A stretch of 64,000 nucleotides of DNA from the NCBI GenBank assembly GCA_002785985.1, contig NHNU01000001.1, forward strand, positions 1,984,001 to 2,048,000, given 5' to 3'. Both the position numbers and the translations under genes were made by a program. The DNA is from Microcyclosporella mali (Eukaryota > Ascomycota > Dothideomycetes > Mycosphaerellales > Mycosphaerellaceae). The notes under the pieces are model-generated. The model did no database searches, was not told the origin of the DNA, and saw nothing but the letters and a program-made list of their open reading frames with translations. This document shows positions 29,701 through 39,323 of the stretch, piece after piece (the stretch's first letter is position 1; every line of letters begins with the position of its first letter).

Positions 29701-32700
29701 GGTTCGCAAGTAGAGAGAAGATAGCAGCCAGCGATAACAAGTCCCAAGCACACACGGTGCACTCTCATGTTGAACCAAAGGAACAGACCTTGGCACGAGA
29801 AGGACGATGCTTGAAATATTCAGATCCAGAGCCAGAGATCGAAGGAACTGCTCGAAGACGACCATCGTCGTAAGCATATGCGTGTCTAACTCAATCGTCT
29901 TGACTGGGACACGGTGCTGCTCTCAAGTAAACGGTGACCTAGGTGGCGATGGCACTCGTGTGTGACTTGGCGATTCAAGGCTGTGATGAGACCCGCTGCT
30001 ATCGTACTCATCAATCTGATGAAAGGCGTGCACATCTCGTGCCACTTCGAATATAGCGGCGAAAGCTTGTACATGGCAGCCCATGACCGAGACCTCCAGC
30101 GCTCGAGATGAGAAAGTGATGACCATCGAGCGATCCACTTTCGCTACGTGCTCAGCCTAGTCCGCATGTCCGGCGCCTGCTCAGCCGCCAAGTAATTTGA
30201 AGCCGCGCGACAAGCCCAGTGCTGTATGACTCCTAGATCTGGCGTGAAGAAGCGGTAGGAGGGTTGGCTGGCTTCACATACCGGTAAATCTCGCGCCCGC
30301 TCATGCGGACACGGCTCTTTCAAGAGAAAAGCCCCGGACAATTGTAGCCGCATTCTCAATTTTCAAGATTGGCATCAGGATAAATTCCCAAGGCTGTCAC
30401 ACTCCTTTTTGCACATTCGAAGTTCACATAGCCAGAGAGACTGCAGACTGGGGCCGTGATCAGGGCGGTGTCGTGGAGAACCTGGACGTCCAGAGACAAG
30501 AACACCGACGATATCCAATTCATGTGCCAAGGCATGCTTGAGTCAAGCAGGGGCAAAGAAGCCGCGCAGGGACGACGACATCGCGTGTGACCACAGCAAG
30601 AGTCTGGCGACACATGAGAGCCTCGGTAATCCAGCATGTGCGATGGCGCCGGAGTCCAGGGAGTTGAATGATGAGGAAGGCGTTGTGTCGCCAGAGCCTG
30701 AGAGAAGAGGATTCCAGAACCATGGAACCAGATTTCGATCCAGCGAGTCCAGTCGAGCAACTAGAAGTATAGTGTAGAGTAACGAGGGGTAAGGAGTGGA
30801 GAAAAAAAGGAAAAAGAGATACGTACGTGTGGTAGGATTGCCTCGAGGAGCACGATCGCAGCTTCGAATTCAGAGAGATTGATGAGAGTCTTGGAGAGGG
30901 TCGATATCCCTTCGATCTGTAGCGGGAGAAGGAGGTGTCGCTCGGCGGTCGCAGTGGCACGGAGCGCAAGCGTGAAAGATTTGGCTGGTGGCAGGATGCG
31001 GGCCTTGAGCAAGAGGAGGTGAAGACGTTGGGCAATATCCGTGCCTTGGCCTTTGGTCTCACGCAGGCGCTCGTTGACTTGGGTGAAGGCTTTGAGCGCG
31101 AGGTCTTGTTTGAGCAGGGTCTCGATCTCGAGATTTTGAATCTCAAACAGGATCTCGGGGTCGGAGCGGAACAAGCGGAGGTGAGAGAGGTGGTATTTGG
31201 CTGTCTCAATGTTGTTTCTGCACAGGTCAGGGAAGGAGAAGCACAAAGAATTTCGAAACGGTTATGCTCACTGCTGAAGGTGCTGCTTTACTTGTAGCAT
31301 TGTAGCAAAAGCTTTCGCACGCTGCTCAAGTTTGAGGACGCCACGGAGGGAGGGCGTGAGTTCGTCAATAATTTGCATGGCTGCTGAGTAGTGCCCGACT
31401 TGGGCATGGGTCTGGGCAAGACGGCACGAAGCGCGGACTTGGTCGCTCAGAGGACTATGAGCAGTGTGGATTGTGGTTGCGAGGTCGTACGTACGGCGAG
31501 CGAGGTGTCCTTGACCTGTCAATAGGTAAGTGTCAAAACAAGAACTGAAAGCTGTTCACAAAATTTACCAAGTCTCTCCAGACAAGCGCCCTGGAAGACG
31601 GAAGTTGCAGGTGCTAGGGTCCGCAGGTCATGCTGAGCGCTGAGGAACGTCGCCTGGACGACATGTTCTTGTGCTCGGTTGATGTTCCCGCCCTAGTGAG
31701 AAGTTAAGACAAGCATGTTCAGTAACAATGAACGAACGCACGCTGTATATCTCAAGCTTTGCCTCCTCAAGCAGAGTCGTGGAAAGAAGCATCCACTGCT
31801 GGCCATCTTTCGCCTTCTGTTTCAGAAAAGCGATTTCATCAGACTCGGCACTACCGCTTCCGACGATACCAGAGATGGAATCAAATGTGACAGTATTGCT
31901 AATGCCTCTGCCCGGGTGTGCGTGGCGGAGGTAGAGTAACCACGACAATGCAAAATTCAAGCATGCTGTATCTTGGTTCTCACGTGCTGGCACCGGTTAG
32001 CTGAAGCCACACTTTAACAATGGGTATACGGCTAATTGAAGTGGCGCAGCTGGTGAAAGGGGAGGTAGACTCACCGGTGGCAATGCACTCATTCATCGCA
32101 TCGATGCTCTCGTCCCAGCACTCAAAGTCGGCATGCAGTACGCTCAGATGGAGGAGAGCGTATTGATAGTATACTCGCATATTGTCGTTGCCGCTCCTGG
32201 CCACAAGTGAATAGTCAAAGTACCGATGCAGGCTTTCCAGAGCCATAGTATATTGTCCTGCCCGCCAATGCTCGAAGAAAGCCATGAAGAAGTGCAGAGA
32301 CTGTGTGTTAGAGTCCCATTGGTCGCCGATCCAGGTCTCGAGTATTGACTTGATCTCAACAGGTACGCGCGTGCCTATCTTCTGCAGACGATATATGGCG
32401 AAGTGCAACAAGACGTCTGCATCGAAAACGCTGGCGCTGGTGCTCGCTGGGGAACCGCTCGTGATGGCTTCGGTCTGGTGGACTGGTGGGACACTTGTCC
32501 AGGAAGCATTCTGCTGCTGTTCCAGGGCGGAGTCTTGATTCTTCGCAGCCCAGTCATCGTAAGTGGGTGCACGGTAGACTGCGAAGGCGTTCCAGAGGGC
32601 AATGGTATCGTCGAACTGGAGCCTCGTGAACTCTACCCAGCATCGTCTAATGTACTGTCCGAATGGCGAAGCGGGAGTGAATGCATGCTTATGGACACCC

Positions 32701-33056
32701 GGATGTGCCTCAGGACCGCGATAACCTTGGTTATTGAAGTCGCTGATTAGAGAGCTCAGGGAGTCCAGGCCAGTGTAGTCCCAGATCTTCCAAAGCAAGA
32801 GATCGTACATGCTGCGGCCAGGAAATTGGGTGGTCCATTGCTGCAGTCTGGTGGTCAAGAAGGTGATATCAGACGATATGAGGGCATTACGGTCGTGAAT
32901 AGTGTCGCTGTCGTTATTGTCGGACGCAGAAGTCATGATATGTCGCGCCAGGAAGTCCAGCAACGGCAAACTGGCTTCAGACGAGTGGCGGCCTTCCTGG
33001 TAGAGCTGAATCAACGCCAGCAGACAGACACGTGCCGGCGTCAGGAAGCGAGGCAT
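26719..33056 (-). CDS. APC5: Anaphase-promoting complex subunit 5 (Apc5), six exons with a 3.8-kb last intron
   Basis: Proposed join on the minus strand of 33056-32075, 31986-31742, 31692-31569, 31515-31272, 31217-30827 and 27003-26719, 756 aa. The first four introns are 88, 49, 53 and 54 bp. Exon 1 starts 'MPRFLTPARVCLLALIQLYQ', the Apc5 N-terminus. The first junction restores 'CIATARENQDTACLNFALSW', a conserved TPR-like Apc5 segment. Exon 5 ends 'LLEAILPH' at a GTACGT donor. The only phase-matching, family-like continuation is 'ALETHNTAVVAQLFVSLGEA' after TCACAG at 27004, followed by the C-terminal 'DLIERGRVSYEKTGDVGGMM'. That makes intron 5 3,823 bp, far larger than any other here. Apc5 is a scaffold TPR subunit of the APC/C ubiquitin ligase that drives mitotic exit. 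APC5 is a known neighbour of Dothideomycete MAT loci. Confidence 0.85.
27040..30760 (-). repeat. Degenerate tandem copies of the APC5 last-exon start, inside APC5 intron 5
   Basis: Read on the minus strand, the true last exon begins CAG|GCGTTAGAG-ACACACAACACCGCC. Similar segments recur: after CAG at 30697 (GCTCTGGCGACACAACGCC), 30481 (GTTCTCCACGACACCGCC), 27717 (GCGCTCGAACGAGACACAAG), 27284 (GTTCTGGAAAACTTGAGCAC) and 27203. Weaker matches lie near 28454, 28035, 27756, 27515, 27365 and 27120. A core resembling ACCACCCTCGTCGCC repeats often. Translated copies show patterns such as 'VLENLSTTLVAMCLGLYS', 'VLEIASTVLVALVSFS', 'ALERDTSTIQRLFTAL' and 'LRAAFATETCAAFM' against the real 'ALETHNTAVVAQLFVSLG'. 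Most copies run into stops. Identity is low (roughly 50-65% by eye), so the array is old. Copy count and boundaries are estimates. Confidence 0.65.
27120..27446 (-). repeat. 81-bp in-frame tandem repeat
   Basis: Copies begin near 27365, 27284, 27203 and 27120, giving spacings of 81, 81 and about 83 bp. Because 81 is a multiple of three, the minus frame 27386-27039 stays open through all of them and reads as a 27-residue repeat ('SPSAQVLENLSTTLVA...', 'SPAAQVREVVIATSSS...'). This is the best-preserved stretch of the larger array. Confidence 0.75.
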
Positions 33057-33373
33057 TGTGCTGTCTCATGTTGTTCTGTGAGCTGTATGTGGTGTTGTTA
33101 TCGATCATATCACATTCTGGACTGAAGGGTAAGCGCGTTTACCCTTGATGCTGAGGTGGTGGAGAAGTTGCGCGTCATCCCGTGATCTCGCGTCGTTACG
33201 AAAGTGCGGCGTCTCTTCGTCATTCACCTGGCCTGTCCGGCAACGCGTGGCATGTTCCGTCGTTGTCGCATGTGATCGCATACATGTACCTTACTCATCA
33301 GCGGAGCCTCGATCGTGGAGATGATACGCTACCGCAGCGACTGTGAAGACGACGGCCGCGCCAGGTGGCCACG
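33057..33373. promoter_or_regulatory. Divergent promoter of APC5 and APN2 with a dyad element
   Basis: A 317-bp spacer between divergent starts. It contains an 8-bp inverted repeat AAGGGTAA-GCGCGT-TTACCCTT at 33125-33146, whose spacer is a GC-rich CGCG core. Such symmetry suits a dimeric regulator serving both a cell-cycle gene and a DNA-repair gene. No binding factor can be named from sequence alone. Confidence 0.45.
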
Positions 33374-35274
33374 ATGAGGCTCACTACTTGGTAACCTCCC
33401 TGCTACACACCACATCGCTGTCAGTACTGACGAGCAGCAGGAATGTCAACGGCATTCGCAACCCCTTCTCATACCAGCCATGGAACACCGCCCGCAGCTT
33501 CTCCGCCATGTTCGATATCCTCGAGAGCGACATCGTTGTCATGCAAGAGTTGAAGATTCAAAGAAAGGACTTAACCGATGACATGGTCCTGGTCGATGGC
33601 TGGGACTGCTATTTCAGTCTGCCCAAGCATAAGAAAGGCTATTCAGGAGTCGGCATCTACACCAGGAATGCTGTCTGTGCTCCAATTCGAGCGGAGGAAG
33701 GGCTGCTGGGAGTTTTGCCGTCACCTTCTGGCACTGTATATCGTGACCTGCCTGAGGATGAGCACATTGGCGGCTACCCGAATGGTCTACAGCTCGCCGA
33801 ATTGGGCGTTGATCCAACGATGCTCGATGCTGAGGGCAGGTGTGTGCTGGTTGAGTTCCCGGCATTCGTCCTACTTGGTGTGTATGCGCCGGCCAACAGC
33901 AATGGACTTCGTGACGACTTCCGTTACGGCTTTAATTGTGCTCTCGATTGTCGTATACGCAACCTGATCAAAGAAGGCAAAAATGTGGTATTGGTAGGAG
34001 ACCTCAATGTGACGCGGCATGAGATGGACTCCGCCTCCACTCTCGAAGAAATTCGCAAGAGTCAAAGCACACATCAAGAATTCCTGTCCGGCCCAAATCG
34101 CCGAGTCTTCAATCATCTTCTTGTGGACGGCGAAGTTCTTGGCGAGCGAGATGAGGGGAGAGAGAATGCCATACTCTGGGATACGACCAGAGCATTTCAT
34201 CCTGATCGAAAAGGCATGTATACTCACTGGGAAACGAAAGTCAACGCGCGTCCTGGCAATTTCGGTAGTCGCATTGACTTTGTGCTCGTCGCCGAGGCCA
34301 TGAAGGCATGGATCAAAGACGCAAATATACAGGAAGGCCTCCTGGGATCCGACCACTGTCCCGTGTATGCCGACTTCAAGGACGAGGTGACGCTTGATGG
34401 TCGTCGAGTCAATCTACTGGACATGATGAACCCACCTGGATCCTTCCTCGACGGAAAAAGACTTATCGAGTGGAAGCTATCATCAACCCCTGCATACTCA
34501 GCAAAGCGAATGCCCGAGTTTGACAAGCGACGTACGATCAAGTCAATGTTCGCGGCTCCTGCACTGAAGAGGAAAGAAACTTCGCAGTCGGATGCTGTGA
34601 ATGGCCGCCGCCACTCCTCTACCGTCGCTTCCACACTCGAAGCTACGCGAGACAGCAGTGCGAGTGCTGAACTGACCGCCGGCAACGACATTGGCGACTT
34701 GGCTGTAGAGTCATCGCAATCGCCCGCAAAACGCCCTGCGCCATCACCTGCCAGAGAACCCTCAACCAAGCGCCAGAAACCATCCCTTGCCAAAGGTCAA
34801 CAGAGCCTCGCAGGCTTCTTCCCCGCAAAGAACCCGCCTCAATCATCAACATCCCGGCGAACCCCAAGCCCTACAAAACCAGGACCGATCATCTCCAACA
34901 ACGCCTCACCTTTACCACCTCAAACACCCTCTACCACAACGCAGGGAGGACGATCCCCCAGCCCCTCCCACTCACCCCGTCAGTTTGCCTCCCAGCTCGC
35001 CTCTGCCGAACAGACCCAGAAATCCTGGTCAAACCTCTTCGCCAAACCCGTCGCACCATTATGTGAAAGTCACACGGAACCGTGTAAGACGATGCAGACG
35101 AAGAAGAAAGGCTCGAATCAGGGCCGTAGCTTCTGGATGTGTGCGCGGCCATTGGGTCCATCTGGAGAGAAGGAGAGGGGGACGCAGTGGAGATGTGGAA
35201 CCTTCATTTGGTGCAGCGATTGGAATGATCGGCCGAAGAAAGAGCAGACGGCGGGAGGAGGCGGGCAAGGATAG
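33374..35274 (+). CDS. APN2: AP endonuclease/DNA lyase Apn2 (two exons)
   Basis: Proposed join of 33374-33390 and 33441-35274, 616 aa. The 17-nt first coding exon (MRLTT plus two bases) is joined by a 50-bp intron (GTAACC..GCAGCAG) to restore 'MRLTTWNVNGIRNPFSYQPW', the expected start; the longer upstream frame is not family-like. The exonuclease/endonuclease/phosphatase domain covers ~1-345, with metal and active-site motifs 'NVNG', 'VMQELKIQ', 'GYSGVGIYTR', 'VGDLNVT', 'GSRIDFVL' and 'GSDHCPVY'. A PCNA-binding box 'QQSLAGFF' lies near residue 459. A GRF zinc finger follows (C547 onward, to 'WRCGTFIWCSDW'). The enzyme cleaves DNA 5' to abasic sites in nuclear base-excision repair. APN2 is the classical MAT-flanking marker in filamentous ascomycetes. 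Confidence 0.96.
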
Positions 35275-35469
35275 AAGAAGTGGTTGCAGACCAGCATTTT
35301 GTATCTGCCTATGGAATCGATACTTGCTCGCCAGGGCGGCTATCATCTCACAGTCAGGTCTGTTACAGCTGAAGTAGCCCACCAGCAGCTGCCTCTGGCC
35401 CCATGCCCCACGATGCATTCGTTAGCATGAGCAAGGCTGCAAGCTACCATTCCCATCCACTGCTTCAAC
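35275..35469. other. Convergent 3' spacer
   Basis: Short spacer between the APN2 stop and the stop of the next minus-strand gene. No gene seen. Confidence 0.5.
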
Positions 35470-38130
35470 TCAGTACCTCCCCGGATATGGGAACCCCGGA
35501 ATTCCACCCCTTGAACTCCTCACCGGTGCCAAACCACCTGGCGAGAACCCACCAAACCTAAATTCGCCCGGCATAGGCCTGTACCGCGGATCCCTACCCA
35601 CCCTCGCCGGCGGCTGTCCCCATCCATTGTCAAAGAATGAATTGTTTCCGTTCGGGCCGCGATCAATGCACCACTCCGGCGGCTGGCTCCAGCGGCACCA
35701 ATAGTCGCGCCGCTTCTCCATGGGGCCTTGCACGTACGAAGCGAGGTTCTCGTAGACTGGGATGAGAACGCGGGTAATGCCTTCATTGAAAGGGACTTCG
35801 CCGGTTCTGGTGTAAGTGTTCTGTCTGGCGGGTGTGGTGTGCGTGCTGCGGGCGGAAGGAGTGCCGTGGAGGGCTGAAGCGCCGATGGGACGAGGACGCG
35901 AGGAAGGTGTGCTGATGTCCGCTGTGCTGCTCATGGCGAGAGTCTTGATGCTTTGGTAGAAGTCCTCTTGACGAGAGAACTTGTTGCCAGAGTAGAACCA
36001 TTCTTTTAGCTCTTCATCAGGATCGCGCTGCGTGGCTAGATTGGTGTACTCGTATGGATTCGAGGGGAGGCGATCGACTGGCCTAGGGACGAATGAGTCA
36101 ACGATAGTGCCTGGAGCGGCATTGAAAGGCATCACATCGGGTATGCTGTCTGCCAAATTGTTGAACTCTGGCTGTGGTGGGATGTAGGAGTTTCGCTCAG
36201 GTGTCCATTGCTGACTCTGCATCGGATACATGTCGGCAGGTTTGGTTTGCGAGAAAGAATGGTGCACGTCTGAGCTGGAATGTTGTGGATACTCGTCCTG
36301 AGCAGCATAACTTGGGCCTGTCGAGTCCTTTCGCGCGCTCTGAAGCGGATCATATAGCACAGTGCGACCTTGCTGGCTCGTACTACGCGCCTGTGCACTC
36401 TTGCCCAGCTTAAACAGATGATCTCTCATAGCTTCACGAGTCTCGAATGGTGTTGCTGCCTTCTGACGCAGTGGAGTTTCGACGGTGCCTGGAGTTGCCC
36501 GTTTGCCGTTGGCATTGTTGAAGCTCGTGCCGCTAGATCTGGGCACGAACAGCGGAAAAATGTTGGGAACCGCAGGCGCCGCGGGCTTTGGGGCAGATGT
36601 GCGCAGTGTATTGCATGCCGACAAATGGTGAGTTGCCGGCGCGCTCGTGAACAACGGTGCGTTCATGCTGGTTGATGTTGTTTCTTCGCTGAACGGGACC
36701 AAAGTATTGCTGCTGATGCGCGGCATTTCAATCTTCGGAGGATCCGTATCAGAGGAAGACGCCAGGTTGGTGCTTGGCACCGCGGAAGCAGCGTGAGTGC
36801 TGGTGTATGGCACAGTAGTCGTGAACGGATCATCTACTCTGTTCGGCGGCTTCGGCTCCTGCAGAAAGGCGAAATGCTCGCGGGTTGCTGAATGTGGTTC
36901 GGTAGGCACAGGCTGCACGATGTTGTCGGCCGCCCCTCCCTGGCTGGGCTGTTGTGGTTCAGCGCCACTCGCTTTCGATTGATCGAAAGAGTGGTAGTCC
37001 TCGCTTGAGGCCGAGCTGAAGGACTCCTGAGCCGTGCTGAATGATGCAGGGAGCAGTTGCTGAATCTCGGCCTGACCAAAGTCCAGGCCACGAGCATTAT
37101 ACTCGCGCTGCTTCGCGATGGCACGGAAGTAGGCGAGAGTGTTCTTGTGCAAGGTCTGAGATGCCGTCTCGCCTCTAAGACGATCTCTGCCCAGTTGACC
37201 CTCGGTCTTCTTACGGATGTTGGAAAAGCTGCCAATATTCTGCCAACCAAATCGATCGTACGACCACAAATGCGCCGACACGTCGCCGTTTGGGTGCTGA
37301 GCAAATTGCAGCTGACCTTCCTGAGCTCCCACGATGCTATTCATGTAATCCAGGGTAGGCAATTCGGCTCCGAAGACCTCGTAGACGGCGTGCTTGTCAA
37401 ACGAGGCCTCGACTGTCTTCTGCTTCTCCTCCGGCTTGTCCTCGAATGGCTCCAGCTCCTCCGCCTTGCTGCCCCGACCACGGCGACATGTCTGGAAGCC
37501 AGTGTTGTCGAAGTAGCTGTCGTTCCGATCTGGCTCGGCGACAGTCTGTGCCGAGACGCTGGACATGCTGCGAGAGAGTGGGAAATCGCGAGGCATCGTG
37601 GGCGGCATGAAGGCATTGTAGGTGTTGACGCGGACGTGGGAGACTGGGGAAGCGTTGCGTGCCAGTACGCCGCCGCTGTGCTGTGGCGGCTCGGCGATGT
37701 CCCAGGCAATGTCGACTGGCTCCCATTTGGTCTTTGCCTTCCCACGCGATTGTGGGCGCGAGCGATCGCTGTGCGCAGAGACGGCTAAAGAAGCTTCGGC
37801 AAGCTGGATGCGCTCTTGCTGGCGGCGCAACTTGTCTTCAGCGGTGGTCAGATGCGCGTGGTCGGAGGAGTCGTAGCCAGAGGTCGACATAGTGGCCGCG
37901 GGACTGGGCAGGTCACTGGCGGGAGGGGCTTTCGCAGCAGTTTTGGCGGCGGTGTCAGCCTCAGAGACAGCCTCGCAGTCTGAAGAAGGCCCGCGAAGGG
38001 ACGAGTCGCTGTAGTCGGTGGCCTGTGAAGTTGGTCGTGCGATGTGTAGGCCGGACAGATGCGTTCCCAGTGGCAGTCGACTGGGCGGTAAGTGAGCAGC
38101 CGACGTGCGAAGGCGGCGATGTGAGGGCAT
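35470..38130 (-). CDS. Large low-complexity protein with conserved-looking C-terminus, function unknown
   Basis: A single open frame of 886 aa that I do not recognise. Most of it is Ser/Thr/Pro/Gln-rich and predicted disordered. Two regions look more ordered. One is near 250-345, with 'DKHAVYEVFGAELPTLDYMN' and 'SAHLWSYDRFGWQNIGSFSN', together with a short basic segment. The other is the last ~150 residues, with 'DEELKEWFYSGNKFSRQEDF', 'NEGITRVLIPVYENLASY', 'EKRRDYWCRWSQPPEWC' and 'FFDNGWGQPPARVGRDPRY'. The aromatic-rich C-terminus is the best probe for homologues. An internal Met near residue 80 ('MSTSGYDSSDHAH') is an alternative start, because the first 79 residues are low-complexity and may be 5' leader. 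No signal peptide or membrane segment. Confidence 0.75.
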   Translation of the reverse strand: MPSHRRLRTSAAHLPPSRLPLGTHLSGLHIARPTSQATDYSDSSLRGPSSDCEAVSEADTAAKTAAKAPPASDLPSPAATMSTSGYDSSDHAHLTTAEDKLRRQQERIQLAEASLAVSAHSDRSRPQSRGKAKTKWEPVDIAWDIAEPPQHSGGVLARNASPVSHVRVNTYNAFMPPTMPRDFPLSRSMSSVSAQTVAEPDRNDSYFDNTGFQTCRRGRGSKAEELEPFEDKPEEKQKTVEASFDKHAVYEVFGAELPTLDYMNSIVGAQEGQLQFAQHPNGDVSAHLWSYDRFGWQNIGSFSNIRKKTEGQLGRDRLRGETASQTLHKNTLAYFRAIAKQREYNARGLDFGQAEIQQLLPASFSTAQESFSSASSEDYHSFDQSKASGAEPQQPSQGGAADNIVQPVPTEPHSATREHFAFLQEPKPPNRVDDPFTTTVPYTSTHAASAVPSTNLASSSDTDPPKIEMPRISSNTLVPFSEETTSTSMNAPLFTSAPATHHLSACNTLRTSAPKPAAPAVPNIFPLFVPRSSGTSFNNANGKRATPGTVETPLRQKAATPFETREAMRDHLFKLGKSAQARSTSQQGRTVLYDPLQSARKDSTGPSYAAQDEYPQHSSSDVHHSFSQTKPADMYPMQSQQWTPERNSYIPPQPEFNNLADSIPDVMPFNAAPGTIVDSFVPRPVDRLPSNPYEYTNLATQRDPDEELKEWFYSGNKFSRQEDFYQSIKTLAMSSTADISTPSSRPRPIGASALHGTPSARSTHTTPARQNTYTRTGEVPFNEGITRVLIPVYENLASYVQGPMEKRRDYWCRWSQPPEWCIDRGPNGNNSFFDNGWGQPPARVGRDPRYRPMPGEFRFGGFSPGGLAPVRSSRGGIPGFPYPGRY

Positions 38131-39323
38131 CTGCCGCTGCGTACTAATAGTCTTGTGATGTTGATGAAAACGAGGATGAGTCGAAACGGAGGAGAGTGAA
38201 TGGAAGGCGGGTGAACAGCAGGATTGGATTTGCCTGAGGCAGTGGCAGCGCGAACATTCGTGCTTGACAGGGAAGAGATATGGGGATGAGGATTGAGTCC
38301 GGCTGGCGGGGAGGTGTCGTGTATTGTCGTAGTTGTCGTCGGAGTGGTGGTGGTGGTGTCTTGAAGTGTAAGTGAAAGTCGAGTTCGCATGTCTGATGTC
38401 TTGTCAAAGTATCGGGAAGCTGCGTCCATGAGCTGCCATTTTTCGCCCATGTACATTTTTGCCGTAACATACATAACTCGGCATCCATATCCATACTCAC
38501 CGATGATATAGGTATCCAGAGAGATATTATATAGGATTCTGTCTACCCCATGAATCAGTGTCATTTCAGCACTCACTTCCACCCCCTGCATTACTGGTAT
38601 ACTGCTGGAAGATGACAGTCTGACCAACATATTCGCACAGCCATTGTATACACCATTTCACTTGCTCTCCTCGCAATCGATGGCTCACTCTACTGTTTTG
38701 GCAGGACACGCATGTGACACATCTGCAGCCGACCTTAATGCCTGGGCATGTTCTTTATGGCAGACCGGAACACCACACGAAGCGCCACCAACTCGACCAC
38801 CCTATCGCATGTTCCCAAGCATGTCTATACAACACCTCCTGGCGCTCGAGCTCTTTCTTCGGCAGGTCCCACCGATTCGACCATGTTCACGCCTCGAGCG
38901 CATTCTCGTCGATATTGCTTGAGCCACTGCCAAAAGGCAAGATCGCTGTCAGTCCAGGTCTCGAGGGAAAGGAGCTCAATGCTCGTCCGTATCCTTGATG
39001 ATGCTGCACCATGGGTCTCCCCTTCCTGGTCTCTGAATGAAGAGCATGGAGACGAAACCACAACGTCGTATCCCGAGGTAAGACACAGGAAGAACACCGT
39101 GATGGAAACTGCGCGTTAAGTTCTCACTTCTTCGCAGCTCCCCGTTCTCCACCACCCTTATGTCGGCTCCCCGGCTGGAAGGATATCTCCACATATACCT
39201 CGAGACGAGGGCATCGGTGATGCGACGAAGTCAAATGACTTCCCAAGTACTTTCTGCTTATTTCACTTGGTCCTTCCACGGTTGCTGCAGTGTGCAAGGC
39301 GTCGTCTCTAAACGACGAGTGAC
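38131..39323. promoter_or_regulatory. Divergent intergenic region, no gene seen
   Basis: About 1.2 kb between the 886-aa gene (minus) and the cytochrome-b2-like gene (plus). Several overlapping short frames occur but none resembles a protein family. It presumably contains both promoters and long 5' leaders. Confidence 0.45.

Noticed and set aside
27039..30760. Independent TPR or repeat-protein gene between MAT1-1-1 and APC5
   Set aside because: Copies are interrupted by stops and frame changes and resemble the start of the last APC5 exon, so decayed duplicates inside an intron fit better.
30356..30760. Frame from the first duplicated acceptor as the true APC5 C-terminus
   Set aside because: It would replace the conserved Apc5 C-terminal TPR segment, present intact at 27003-26719, with unrelated sequence. 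It could still be an alternative splice product.
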